A stretch of DNA of 64,000 nucleotides, taken from the NCBI GenBank assembly GCA_017473115.1, contig JAFUNC010000014.1, positions 113,448-177,447 on the forward strand, read 5' to 3'. This DNA is from Lachnospiraceae bacterium. GTDB taxonomy: Bacteria > Bacillota > Clostridia > Lachnospirales > Lachnospiraceae. Both the position numbers and the translations under genes were made by a program. Below the pieces are notes generated by a model. That model had not been told where the DNA came from. It did not search any database and saw only the letters and a list, made by a program, of their open reading frames with translations. Each line of letters begins with the position of its first letter. Position 1 is the stretch's first letter. Shown here in pieces: positions 26,976 to 35,240 of the stretch.

Positions 26976-27668
26976 TTATTCTTCCTTCATTTTTTTAAGG
27001 ACAAGATACGCTGCCTGTTGCTCCGCATCTTTTTTGTTATGACCGGTAGCGGTTGTCACGCATTCCTCATTAACATACACTGCCACTTCAAAAGTTTTAT
27101 CATGCTCCGGTCCCGACTCCGAAACCAACTCATAACGAAGCGTTTTACCGCTCTGTGCCTGGATTTTTTCCTGTAAAATACTTTTACTGTCAACGAACAA
27201 CTGATTTTCTTCCACATCATCCAAAACAAACTTATGAATGAATTTTCTCGCCTCTTCCAAGCCACCATCCTGATAAATCGCACCGATAATTGCCTCGAAG
27301 ACATCAGAAAGAATGGAATTACGTTCACGCCCGCCACCGGTTTCTTCACCTTTACCAAGTAAAATCAATTCACCGAGATGAAATTTTCTTGCACAAAATG
27401 CCAAAGCAGGTTCACATACCATAGACGCTCTTACCTTAGACATTTTTCCTTCGGACATTACGGAATTACCCGCATAGAGAAATTCACTGCTGACCAGTTC
27501 CAGGACCGCATCGCCCAAAAATTCCAAACGCTGGTAACTCTCCCATTTATTAATCTTTAATTCATTTACAAAAGAACTGTGCGTCAATGCACATTTAACC
27601 AGTTCCTTATTATTGAAAACGTAAGAAATACGTTTCTCAAGTTCTGCGATATTCGCATCTACGTTCAT
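26976..27668 (-). CDS. rnc: Ribonuclease III
   Basis: RNase III cuts double-stranded RNA during rRNA and mRNA processing. The 230-residue protein has the catalytic signature RLEFLGDAVLELV (about 44-56), the second acidic cluster SDVFEAIIGAIY, and a C-terminal double-stranded RNA binding domain (about 155-228) with the ATGHNKKDAEQQAA helix. It follows acpP after 45 bases that contain a small terminator-like hairpin. Confidence 0.97.
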   Translation of the reverse strand: MNVDANIAELEKRISYVFNNKELVKCALTHSSFVNELKINKWESYQRLEFLGDAVLELVSSEFLYAGNSVMSEGKMSKVRASMVCEPALAFCARKFHLGELILLGKGEETGGGRERNSILSDVFEAIIGAIYQDGGLEEARKFIHKFVLDDVEENQLFVDSKSILQEKIQAQSGKTLRYELVSESGPEHDKTFEVAVYVNEECVTTATGHNKKDAEQQAAYLVLKKMKEE

Positions 27669-27685
27669 ACTCAGTCTCCGTCCAT

Positions 27686-27706
27686 AGAAAAAGCCCGCCC
27701 GGGCTC
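27686..27706 (-). terminator. Attenuator-like terminator between acpP and rnc
   Basis: On the minus strand AGCCC (27705-27701) pairs with GGGCT (27696-27692) around a 4-base loop and is followed by five Ts. The stem is short but entirely G/C in its core. It would let much of the transcript end after acpP. Confidence 0.55.
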
Positions 27707-27713
27707 TTCCTGT

Positions 27714-27950
27714 TTATACATTCTTTAATGCTTTTTCAATTACCTCTACCGCTTCGCCCACGTTCGTAATTTTCTCAACATCTTCTGCCGTAATGGTAAT
27801 ATTCAATTCCTCTTCCACACCGCTCACAATCTGGTAAACATCCAGAGAATCCGCGCCCAAATCTCCCAAAAACGTAGTTTCCTCGGTTATTTCATTGGGA
27901 TCTACCTTGAGAATGTTTGATATGGCTGTTTTTAGTACTTCAAGTTCCAT
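27714..27950 (-). CDS. acpP: Acyl carrier protein
   Basis: ACP carries growing fatty acids on a phosphopantetheine arm. The 78-residue acidic protein has GDLGADSLDVYQIV, in which the Ser of DSL (about residue 37) is the attachment site. Family length and charge are normal. It lies between plsX and rnc, with GGAGAAA upstream of the ATG. Confidence 0.97.
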   Translation of the reverse strand: MELEVLKTAISNILKVDPNEITEETTFLGDLGADSLDVYQIVSGVEEELNITITAEDVEKITNVGEAVEVIEKALKNV

Positions 27951-28016
27951 TTTTTCTCCAATCTTTCTCCTATAAAAGTACTTTAAGATACAAATTGTAT
28001 TTTATAAAATAATTTT

Positions 28017-29042
28017 TTACTGTTCTTCCGTTTCGGAAGTTTTGCTTAAACTTTCGCTTATCTTACGGTTAATATCCTGCTCCTTAAACTCAATACATTG
28101 CAGGATGGAGTTTTTTACTTCTTCCGACTTGGAACTGCCGTGTGATTTCACAACCAGACCTTTCAATCCGAGAAGAGGAGCTCCGCCGTATTCATCGGTA
28201 GAAAACTTCTTCAACACCTGCTTCATGCTGGGTTTTACAAGAGCACCGCCGATTTTTCCTCTGGTAGAGGACATCATGGCATCCTTAATCATTTTTACAA
28301 GGGTCATACCCACGCCTTCGTATAACTTAAGAATTACGTTACCAACGAATGCATCACAAACAATAACGTCTACATCGCCATTGGGAATATCTCTTGCTTC
28401 CACACTGCCTACAAAGTTAATATCGGGACATGCCTTTAACAAGGGGAAGGTTTCTTTTACAAGGGCATTTCCCTTCTCTTCCTCTGCGCCGTTGTTTACG
28501 ATACCGACTCTGGGATTCTCGATACCCATAATATTCTTCATATAAACAGTACCCATCTTGGCAAACTGCACAAGATAAGCAGGCTTCGCATCTACATTGG
28601 CACCACAGTCAATCAAAAGCGCCATACCCTTTGCTGTAGGTAAAAGTGGTGCCAAAGGTGGTCTCTGTACGCCGGGAAGACGTCCGATTAAAACCTGTCC
28701 GCCAACCAGAACCGCACCGGTACTTCCGCATGAAACGAAAGCATCCGCCTGTCCTTCTTTCACAAGTCCCATACCTTTTACAATGGAAGAATCCTTCTTG
28801 GTACGGATTGCATTTACGGGAGGCTCTGCCATTTCAATGACTTCTCTGGCATCTACGATTTCAACCTGTTCTTTGTTGTACTCGTACTGCTTTAATTCTT
28901 CTTCAATCACTTCCTGCTTACCGGTAAGAAGAACCTTAACCGTTTCATTTGCATTGATTGCGCCGACAGCACCTTTTATGATTTCCACAGGGGCATTATC
29001 GCCACCCATGGCATCAACAACTACTTTTACATATTCTGACAT
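28017..29042 (-). CDS. plsX: Phosphate acyltransferase PlsX
   Basis: PlsX makes acyl-phosphate from acyl-ACP, the first step of phospholipid synthesis with PlsY. The 341-residue protein begins with VKVVVDAMGGDNAPVEIIKG and has FVSCGSTGAVLVGGQVLIGR and IDCGANVDAKP, all typical. It is the first gene of the plsX-acpP-rnc-smc-ftsY operon and has its own promoter. Nothing unusual. Confidence 0.97.
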   Translation of the reverse strand: MSEYVKVVVDAMGGDNAPVEIIKGAVGAINANETVKVLLTGKQEVIEEELKQYEYNKEQVEIVDAREVIEMAEPPVNAIRTKKDSSIVKGMGLVKEGQADAFVSCGSTGAVLVGGQVLIGRLPGVQRPPLAPLLPTAKGMALLIDCGANVDAKPAYLVQFAKMGTVYMKNIMGIENPRVGIVNNGAEEEKGNALVKETFPLLKACPDINFVGSVEARDIPNGDVDVIVCDAFVGNVILKLYEGVGMTLVKMIKDAMMSSTRGKIGGALVKPSMKQVLKKFSTDEYGGAPLLGLKGLVVKSHGSSKSEEVKNSILQCIEFKEQDINRKISESLSKTSETEEQ

Positions 29043-29141
29043 AATAATTCTCCATTCTCTACGCAGGTTTCAATACGTCCGTTCTACTATGTATAAAAAA
29101 GCATCTTCCTGTATAAGGACACAAACCCACACTCGTCTAAT

Positions 29142-29170
29142 ACTATACTAAAATTGCAAGTAAAAATCAA
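29142..29170 (-). promoter_or_regulatory. Sigma-A promoter of the plsX operon
   Basis: TTGATT (29170-29165), 17 bases and TATAGT (29147-29142) on the minus strand, 100 bases upstream of plsX. It lies in the 303-base divergent region shared with rpmF. Confidence 0.6.
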
Positions 29171-29263
29171 GATTTCATATAAAAAAGAACTTTTACGCTT
29201 TTTCCCGCAAAAACATATAACCCCTCCTATTTTTCATCTGAAAATAAAATGATAAAATTTTTG

Positions 29264-29292
29264 TTGACAAAGTATCCTCCTGCTTGTATAAT
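29264..29292 (+). promoter_or_regulatory. Consensus sigma-A promoter of rpmF
   Basis: A perfect TTGACA (29264-29269), 17-base spacer and perfect TATAAT (29287-29292). This is the best promoter in the window and fits a ribosomal protein gene. The leader is about 48 bases. Confidence 0.9.
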
Positions 29293-29345
29293 TCATAAAG
29301 TACGAATATTTCCGGCATCGGTTTATGATATGGAGGTGTAACACA

Positions 29346-29528
29346 ATGTCTATTTGTCCTAAGAATAAATCTTCCAAAGGTAGAAGAGATAAAAGACGCG
29401 CAAACTGGAAAATGAGCGCTCCTACATTAGTAAAGTGCAGCAAGTGTGGTGCTTTAACAGTTCCTCACAGAGTTTGTAAGGCTTGCGGTTCTTATAACAA
29501 AAAAGAAATCGTTAAAGTTGAAGATTAA
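29346..29528 (+). CDS. rpmF: 50S ribosomal protein L32
   Basis: L32 is a small zinc-binding protein of the large ribosomal subunit. The 60-residue product starts MSICPKNKSSKGRRDKRRAN and has two CxxC pairs, CSKCG and CKACG, forming the zinc ribbon. I start at ATG 29346 with GGAGGTG 8 bases upstream. In many bacteria rpmF precedes plsX on the same strand; here it is divergent from plsX. Confidence 0.96.
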   Translation: MSICPKNKSSKGRRDKRRANWKMSAPTLVKCSKCGALTVPHRVCKACGSYNKKEIVKVED

Positions 29529-29533
29529 TTTTA

Positions 29534-29576
29534 GAGCAAAAAGACTTTCGGTTACGAAGGTCTTTTTTATTGCTCA
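29534..29576 (+). terminator. Intrinsic terminator of rpmF
   Basis: AAAAAGACTTT pairs with AAGGTCTTTTT (one G-U) around an 8-base loop, starting 10 bases after the stop codon. Outer bases GAGCAA/TTGCTC extend the stem. Confidence 0.8.
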
Positions 29577-29592
29577 GACGCAAAAAATAAAA

Positions 29593-29634
29593 ATTCCCCC
29601 TTGCTTATTTCATTTCACCTAAGCAAAGGGGATT
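29593..29634 (-). terminator. Intrinsic terminator of the LRR gene
   Basis: On the minus strand AATCCCCTTTGCTT pairs with AAGCAAGGGGGAATT (one mismatch) and is followed by ATTTTTATTTTTT. It starts 7 bases after the stop of the leucine-rich-repeat gene. Confidence 0.8.
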
Positions 29635-29641
29635 CTGTTTC

Positions 29642-31252
29642 CTACTCTTCTTCCACATATTTTATATCGGATTCATCCACTCCGATTACCGGAACGCCCA
29701 TATCACATTCTACAGTATGTACATCCGTACAACCTGCAAAATTTAACAGTTTAAAATTATTTCCGTAACAATCCACGGAATATAAGTTTTCATTTTGCCC
29801 AAACACAAGATTGTTCATCTCATTGTACTCACAATGTAACCACTCAAGTTCCGGGTTGCAACTCAAATCCAATTCTGATAACTGATTATACTCACAATAC
29901 AATTCATACAATTTAGGATTGTCCGTAAGCACCAGTTCCGTCATTTGATTTGCCCCGCAATACAACCGTGTCAACATGACATTTCCGCCAAGATCCAATG
30001 TCTGTAACTGATTTGCCGAACAATCCAATATCTCAAGGAAAATATGATTATCTATATCAAGTTCCGCCAATTGATTGTCCCCGCATTCCAGTTTCTTTAA
30101 ATAGGTCAACTCCGTCACATCCAACGATGTTAAAAGATTCTGCCCGCATTGTAACGTTTCCAGTTTTGTCAGATGGTTCACATTCAATTGAGTCAGTTCA
30201 TTATGGGAACAATCCAATTCCTTTAAATTTACATTTGCCGACAAATCCAATTCCTTTAATTCCATCCAACCGCATTTTAACGTCTCCAGTTTTATATTCT
30301 GACTTACATCCACATTCTGCACATCGGAAGCAGAAAGTTCCAAATAAACCAATTCCGGATTCATGCTGACATCCGCTTCTGCAATGCCTGCCGCATACGC
30401 CCTAAGGATTTTCAATTTCGGAAATACACTAAAATCATAATGAATCAATTTTACACAGGAAATATCCAGTTCCTCCAACAAAGGACTGTTGGCTATATTT
30501 AATTTCCGTACCTGCTGTCCCGCAACATTCACGGACTGCAACGCCGGATGATTCGCAAACTCCAAAGTCGTCAGTTCATTGTATCCCCCACAAAAACGAA
30601 TCAGTTGCATGTTATTGCTTACATCAATCTTCGTAAGCATGTTATTACTGAAATTCAGTTCTTCCAATTTCGCATTGGCACTGATATCCAATTCCTTCAA
30701 TTGATTCTGCTCACAATCCAAATAACGTAATTCCGGATTGTTTATCAAATGCAATGACATTATCTTATTCCAATTACAATCCAGATACTCCAAATCCTGA
30801 TTGTAACTGACAATGATTCGCTCAATTTCACAATGATCACATATAATACTTCTCAAGGCATCCAGTCCTTCAAAAGAAACCGTTCCCGTTAAGCCTTCAT
30901 GGGACCAGTCAATTTCGACCAATCTTCCGTTTTCCCATACATACTGTGCAGATGTGATATCTTCATCCAAATTGGCCCCCAATGCGTTCTGCGTTTCAAT
31001 CAGTTCCCACAAAACACGCTCATCCACATCATCATAACCGTTACGGTCAGAATCCTTGTGTTCCGTACCATACTCCGTTCCATCCGCTTCAGGCCTTAAG
31101 GAAAACCAACGGATTCCCACATAAAGAATTGCCAAAAACAACATCAAAAACATACATGCCAAAGCAATTACAATGACTACAGCATATTTTTTGCTTACTT
31201 TTCCGGTATGCTCTTCTGACACATTTTTATTTGGATTATTATTCTGCTCCAT
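29642..31252 (-). CDS. Membrane-anchored leucine-rich repeat protein
   Basis: The 536-residue protein has a cytoplasmic N-terminus of about 22 residues, one membrane helix (about 23-46), a short D-x-D-x-N-G-Y-x-D loop (KDSDRNGYDDVDER, near 66-79) that looks like a calcium-binding dockerin or thrombospondin-type loop, and then about 18 leucine-rich repeats of 20-24 residues with the pattern LKELDCSHNELTQLNV. Cys replaces the hydrophobic residue in many repeats. No signal peptidase or sortase site is seen, so it is anchored by its N-terminus. I use ATG 31252, where GGAGGAG lies 4 bases upstream. It follows pta after 86 bases. Function unknown; adhesion or sensing is possible. Confidence 0.75.
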   Translation of the reverse strand: MEQNNNPNKNVSEEHTGKVSKKYAVVIVIALACMFLMLFLAILYVGIRWFSLRPEADGTEYGTEHKDSDRNGYDDVDERVLWELIETQNALGANLDEDITSAQYVWENGRLVEIDWSHEGLTGTVSFEGLDALRSIICDHCEIERIIVSYNQDLEYLDCNWNKIMSLHLINNPELRYLDCEQNQLKELDISANAKLEELNFSNNMLTKIDVSNNMQLIRFCGGYNELTTLEFANHPALQSVNVAGQQVRKLNIANSPLLEELDISCVKLIHYDFSVFPKLKILRAYAAGIAEADVSMNPELVYLELSASDVQNVDVSQNIKLETLKCGWMELKELDLSANVNLKELDCSHNELTQLNVNHLTKLETLQCGQNLLTSLDVTELTYLKKLECGDNQLAELDIDNHIFLEILDCSANQLQTLDLGGNVMLTRLYCGANQMTELVLTDNPKLYELYCEYNQLSELDLSCNPELEWLHCEYNEMNNLVFGQNENLYSVDCYGNNFKLLNFAGCTDVHTVECDMGVPVIGVDESDIKYVEEE

Positions 31253-31275
31253 GTTCTCCTCCGAAGTCCCTATGG

Positions 31276-31312
31276 CAAAACCGCCACCCGCGAAAGCAAT
31301 CACGGATGGCGA
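31276..31312 (-). terminator. Weak terminator-like hairpin after pta
   Basis: On the minus strand GCCATCCG pairs with CGGGTGGC (one G-U) around a 12-base loop, followed by GGTTTTG. The T run is short, so read-through into the LRR gene is likely. Confidence 0.5.
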
Positions 31313-31338
31313 ATTTAAATAACTTAATTCTATTCTGT

Positions 31339-32340
31339 TTAGTTCAACTGAGCCTGCGCTACCGTAATGGCAATAACACCAACGATATCTTCCGCAGAAC
31401 ATCCTCTTGATAAATCATTTACAGGCTTTGCAATACCCTGAAGGATGGGGCCGTATGCATCTGCCTTAGCAAGTCTCTGTACAATCTTGTATGAAATGTT
31501 ACCGGCATCAAGGTTGGGGAAAATAAGTACGTTTGCCTTACCTGCAACATCGCTGTTCGGAGCCTTGGAAGCCGCTACGGAAGGAACGATTGCCGCATCT
31601 AACTGGAATTCACCGTCTACAGTGATTTCAGGATACTGTTCCTTAGCGATTCTTGTAGCCTCTACCATCTTGTCAACCAATGCATGCTTTGCGCTGCCTA
31701 CGGTTGAATGTGAAAGCATTGCACAAACTGCCTTCTCTCCTACCAATGCTTCGAAACTTTCTGCAGAAGATGCTGCGATGGCTGCCAACTCTTCGGGATT
31801 GGGATCCTGGTTCAAACCGCTGTCTGCAAAGATAAAAGTACCGTTTGCACCGAATTCGCAGTTGGGAACGTCCATTACGAAGAATGCGGATACCAATTTA
31901 CAGCCTGCCTTAGTCTTAAGAATCTGTAAGGAAGGTCTTAAAGTATCTGCTGTAGAGTGACAAGCACCTGCTACCAAACCGTCTGCATCATCTGCCTTTA
32001 ACATTACGATACCGAAGGTGATGGTATCTTTTAAAAGGATATCCTTTGCCTGTTCCAAAGTCATTCCTTTTGCTTTTCTTGTTTCGTATAAAAGATTTGC
32101 ATAATCTTCAAACTTATCGCAATTTGCAGGGTCGATTACCTTTGCTGCACTGATATCTACACCTGTGCTCTTTACATGCTCATCAATCTCTGCCTGGCTG
32201 CCGATTAAAACGATGTCAGCCAAGTCTTCCTTGATTGCCTGCGCTGCTGCATAATAAGTTCTGTCATCCATTGTTTCCGGAAGAAGGATTGTCTTCTTAC
32301 ACTGTTTTGCTTTTTCTTTGATTCTGTCTACAAATGCCAT
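31339..32340 (-). CDS. pta: Phosphate acetyltransferase
   Basis: Pta converts acetyl-CoA and phosphate to acetyl phosphate in acetate fermentation. The 333-residue protein has the length of the short PTA form. It begins MAFVDRIKEKAKQCKKTILL and contains DADGLVAGACHSTADTLRPS, SGLNQDPNPEELAAIA and ANVLIFPNLDAGNISYKIVQ, all typical of the PTA/PTB domain. GGAGAG lies upstream of the ATG. The usual partner ackA is not next to it here; the downstream gene is an LRR protein. Confidence 0.97.
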   Translation of the reverse strand: MAFVDRIKEKAKQCKKTILLPETMDDRTYYAAAQAIKEDLADIVLIGSQAEIDEHVKSTGVDISAAKVIDPANCDKFEDYANLLYETRKAKGMTLEQAKDILLKDTITFGIVMLKADDADGLVAGACHSTADTLRPSLQILKTKAGCKLVSAFFVMDVPNCEFGANGTFIFADSGLNQDPNPEELAAIAASSAESFEALVGEKAVCAMLSHSTVGSAKHALVDKMVEATRIAKEQYPEITVDGEFQLDAAIVPSVAASKAPNSDVAGKANVLIFPNLDAGNISYKIVQRLAKADAYGPILQGIAKPVNDLSRGCSAEDIVGVIAITVAQAQLN

Positions 32341-32449
32341 TTTGCTTCTCTCCTTTATATGTTTGGGGTTGTCCCTCTAACATAAAGGGGGGCCGCTCCA
32401 ATATTTGATAGTAATGTAATTATTGCATTTCTTTCAATAATCCTCAAAT

Positions 32450-32479
32450 ATTATACATAAAAATTTTCAAATCCACAAG
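32450..32479 (-). promoter_or_regulatory. Promoter of pta
   Basis: TTGTGG (32479-32474), 18 bases and a perfect TATAAT (32455-32450) on the minus strand. The leader to pta is about 103 bases. It lies in the 329-base divergent gap (32341-32669) with tmcAL, which otherwise shows only A/T-rich DNA. Confidence 0.55.
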
Positions 32480-32589
32480 AGTATACGATGCTTTTTACTA
32501 AAATTCATCTTTTTTATGTTTAACGGTTCTTCGCAAAAATTACTTTTATAAAAAATAATATATTTTTAAAATTTTTTACATAATTTAAA

Positions 32590-32618
32590 TTGTCACTGTC
32601 TTTCAAAAATGTTAAGTT
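32590..32618 (+). promoter_or_regulatory. Possible promoter of tmcAL
   Basis: TTGTCA (32590-32595), 17 bases and TAAGTT (32613-32618). The -35 is good and the -10 weak. No better candidate is visible in the A/T-rich region upstream of tmcAL. Confidence 0.4.
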
Positions 32619-32669
32619 TAAAGATAAGGAAAAACAAATTGGGGAAATTTCTTCGAAAGGGGGCTTACA

Positions 32670-33908
32670 ATGAAAGTAGCCGGTATTGTAGCAGAATACA
32701 ATCCGTTCCACAACGGACATGCATATCATATGCAAAAAGTAAAAGAATTAACAGGCGCAGACTACCTTGTAGTTGTAATGAGCGGTAATTTTACCCAAAG
32801 AGGTGTTCCTGCCCTGATTGATAAATATACCCGTACGAAAATGGCTTTGGATGCCGGTGCCGATTTGGTTCTGGAACTTCCGCTCTATTATGCAGCAGGC
32901 AGTGCAGAATACTTCGCTTCCGGTGCAGTTGCTTTACTGGATAAGTTAGGCGTTGTCGACACTCTCTGCTTCGGCAGCGAATGCGGTGACATTAAAACAT
33001 TAACGGAAATTGCCATTCTTTTATCAAAAGAAGATGAGGCATTCTCTAACGCCATTAAATCCAAAATGAAACAGGGTCTCACCTATCCCCGCGCAAGAAT
33101 GCAGGTCATCGAAGAAACTTTGCCTGACTCTTTTATGCACGTGGATGCCATGAGTTATCCTAACAACATTTTAGGTATCGAATATATTAAGGCAATCATT
33201 CAGCGCGACAGTAAGATTCTGCCCCAGACCACAAGACGTATGGGCGCAGGCTATCATGATCGTATGGTAACCGAGGTGATGAGTTCCGCACTCTCCATCC
33301 GTGAATCTTTGAAATCTGCTGATTCTTTGGATATGATTAAAAGTTCCGTGCCCGATTATGTATACAAAATGATGAAACAGGACTTCCACAAGACCTTCCC
33401 GATCTTCCACGAAGATATTTCAAGTCTGTTGAAGTACAAACTTCTTTTGGATGCACCGAAGGGCTTCACGGAATATGTAGATATTTCACAGGATTTCTCT
33501 GATAAAATTGTCAAAAACCTTAGAAACTACGAAAGTTACTCGCAATTCTGTGATTTATTAAAAACCAAGGACATTACCTATGCCCGCGTAAGCCGTTGTC
33601 TCTTACACATTCTTTTAAATCTCCGTAAAGATGCCCTTCAGCATTATGTTGATAAGGATTACATCTTCTACGGCAGGATTCTCGGACTTCGCAAGAGTTC
33701 CAACGAATTAACCTCAGCCATTAAAAAAGTGTCCAAAATCCCTATGATTTCCAAGTTAGCGGATGCAAGAGAATTCTTAACTTCTACCGGCATGGAAATG
33801 CTGGAATGCGACATTCAGGCATCTCACATCTATGACTCTCTCGTTACCGAGAAGTTCGGCAATAAGCCGATGAGTGAGTTCAGCCGCGAAATTGTAATTG
33901 TAGAATAA
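32670..33908 (+). CDS. tmcAL: tRNA(Met) cytidine acetate ligase TmcAL
   Basis: TmcAL (YlbM family) activates acetate with ATP and makes N4-acetylcytidine at the wobble position of elongator tRNA-Met. The 412-residue protein begins MKVAGIVAEYNPFHNGHAYH, with the HNGH nucleotidyl-transferase motif, and continues with VVMSGNFTQRGVPAL and DLVLELPLYYAAGSAEYFA, all family hallmarks. AAAGGGGG precedes the ATG. It is divergent from pta, an acetate-pathway gene, which may be more than chance since the enzyme uses acetate. Confidence 0.95.
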   Translation: MKVAGIVAEYNPFHNGHAYHMQKVKELTGADYLVVVMSGNFTQRGVPALIDKYTRTKMALDAGADLVLELPLYYAAGSAEYFASGAVALLDKLGVVDTLCFGSECGDIKTLTEIAILLSKEDEAFSNAIKSKMKQGLTYPRARMQVIEETLPDSFMHVDAMSYPNNILGIEYIKAIIQRDSKILPQTTRRMGAGYHDRMVTEVMSSALSIRESLKSADSLDMIKSSVPDYVYKMMKQDFHKTFPIFHEDISSLLKYKLLLDAPKGFTEYVDISQDFSDKIVKNLRNYESYSQFCDLLKTKDITYARVSRCLLHILLNLRKDALQHYVDKDYIFYGRILGLRKSSNELTSAIKKVSKIPMISKLADAREFLTSTGMEMLECDIQASHIYDSLVTEKFGNKPMSEFSREIVIVE

Positions 33909-33933
33909 AATTGTTCTATTCTTTTATAAAACA

Positions 33934-33972
33934 AACAGGTCACCTTATTTTAGGTGACCTGTTATTTTTTTT
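33934..33972 (+). terminator. Intrinsic terminator of tmcAL
   Basis: A perfect 12-bp stem, AACAGGTCACCT at 33934-33945 with its complement at 33952-33963, a 6-base loop and an ATTTTTTTT tail. Confidence 0.9.
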
Positions 33973-34003
33973 ATTTTATTGCAATAGACCGCAAATCCAT
34001 TTA

Positions 34004-34228
34004 CTACATATTATACAACTGAAATGCAATGATAAAATGCCCAATCCAACTTAAAATTCCTGTAGTAAAAGCAATCGCAAATGCTATGGTAAGATTTCGG
34101 TTCCGCTTCTTATCCAGTTTATTCGTAATCTTAAAAATAACCGCTGCTACTGCAATCGCTACAGTAGCCATCAACGCCAGAAAAAATATGATTCCAACAA
34201 TTCCTTTTAATATTTCCAAAAAAGACAT
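34004..34228 (-). CDS. Small two-helix membrane protein
   Basis: A 74-residue protein with a hydrophobic helix at about 7-33, a basic loop (NKLDKKRNRN) and a second helix at about 46-68. I do not recognise a family. GGAGGAAATC lies directly upstream of the ATG, so it is probably translated. It follows the YhfC-type protease gene after 62 bases and is the last gene of the merR-yhfC unit, so a link to that system is possible. Confidence 0.6.
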   Translation of the reverse strand: MSFLEILKGIVGIIFFLALMATVAIAVAAVIFKITNKLDKKRNRNLTIAFAIAFTTGILSWIGHFIIAFQLYNM

Positions 34229-34290
34229 CCGATTTCCTCCAAAACAGTTACTGTAATTTAAGAATATAATACATTACACTTCAAGTCAAA

Positions 34291-35142
34291 CTATGCTTCT
34301 TTCTTCCACTTCTTCCCAACCATCACAATAACAACAAATGATGCAATCGCAACCACTGTCAGGAAACTGTAAATAATCACATAAGCCGTTCCTTCTGTAA
34401 TCAAGCTTCCAAGGTAAGGCGTTGCCAATCCGTTAATCAATGGTGACACAAAATCCACCAGAAAATGTGACACAAACGCAATACTCACTCCAAGAATCGC
34501 TTTCTTTTTATTGACGAGATAACAAACCAGCAAACTCATAGCAGTATGGAAAATCACGGTAAGCACACGTTCATAACCTGCAAGATAAAAGAGATAACTT
34601 GGTGTTTCAACCAAAGAATCCATAACCATTATCAACTGCTCTGCCACTTCCGGTCCGCCGGTTCTTGCCGCGTCCTGAATCATCCCTTGGAAACTGCCGG
34701 TATTAATCATAATCGCATACAACAAATTGTTAATATATGTCATACCTACAATTAATATTGCTTCAATACCGCCATGACCCAAGCCGGCCGCAACACCCTG
34801 TTCATAATTCATCTTCTTTTGCAGGATTTTAGCCACACCGAAACGTGCCACCACTTCAAACAAAGCCGCCGTAATAGCAAGAATCAGGCAATACACCACA
34901 TAATACTCCGCTACGAAAGTTCCAAATCCCGGAATCAAACTTACAATATTAAGAATCGGCAACCGGATAATCATCTGAAGCAGAACAAAACCTGCCGCAC
35001 CCAAAGCCAGCGCCTTCCACACACCTTTTCCTTTATTTTTCACACCATACATAATCCAAACAACTACCGGCGCAATCAAGGTAATGAAAAGCGTAATAAT
35101 AATTGCAATCATTGATGCTGTACTAACGATTTCTTTATACAT
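34291..35142 (-). CDS. YhfC-type intramembrane protease (CPBP/ABI-like)
   Basis: The 283-residue protein has seven to eight membrane helices. In the middle, FEVVARFGVAKIL and GLGHGGIEAILIVG carry the acidic and histidine residues expected of the YhfC branch of CPBP-type intramembrane proteases, followed by VSHFLVDFVSPL with another His/Asp set. Members are thought to cut membrane-bound substrates, but none is known for this protein. It follows the membrane-anchored MerR regulator after 98 bases and probably shares its promoter. The regulator has membrane helices and could be a substrate; that is inference. Confidence 0.75.
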   Translation of the reverse strand: MYKEIVSTASMIAIIITLFITLIAPVVVWIMYGVKNKGKGVWKALALGAAGFVLLQMIIRLPILNIVSLIPGFGTFVAEYYVVYCLILAITAALFEVVARFGVAKILQKKMNYEQGVAAGLGHGGIEAILIVGMTYINNLLYAIMINTGSFQGMIQDAARTGGPEVAEQLIMVMDSLVETPSYLFYLAGYERVLTVIFHTAMSLLVCYLVNKKKAILGVSIAFVSHFLVDFVSPLINGLATPYLGSLITEGTAYVIIYSFLTVVAIASFVVIVMVGKKWKKEA

Positions 35143-35240
35143 TTCCGTTCACCTTTCTAAACTCTATATCTGCTATAGAACATCATAATCCTATTTCTTC
35201 TTTCCCGCAAGAACAAGCAAAAAAATTACCATCCCTTAAT

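Noticed and set aside
29142-29170. FapR operator in the plsX promoter
   Set aside because: The sequence around the -10 box has TTAGTA-like pieces, but the two halves do not form the required palindrome.
29700-31050. Tandem DNA repeat or CRISPR-like array
   Set aside because: The periodicity is at protein level (20-24 residue LRR units); no identical DNA direct repeats with unique spacers are seen here or elsewhere in the window.
30548-31176. Small plus-strand ORFs in the LRR gene
   Set aside because: They are shadow frames caused by the repetitive sequence of the LRR coding region.
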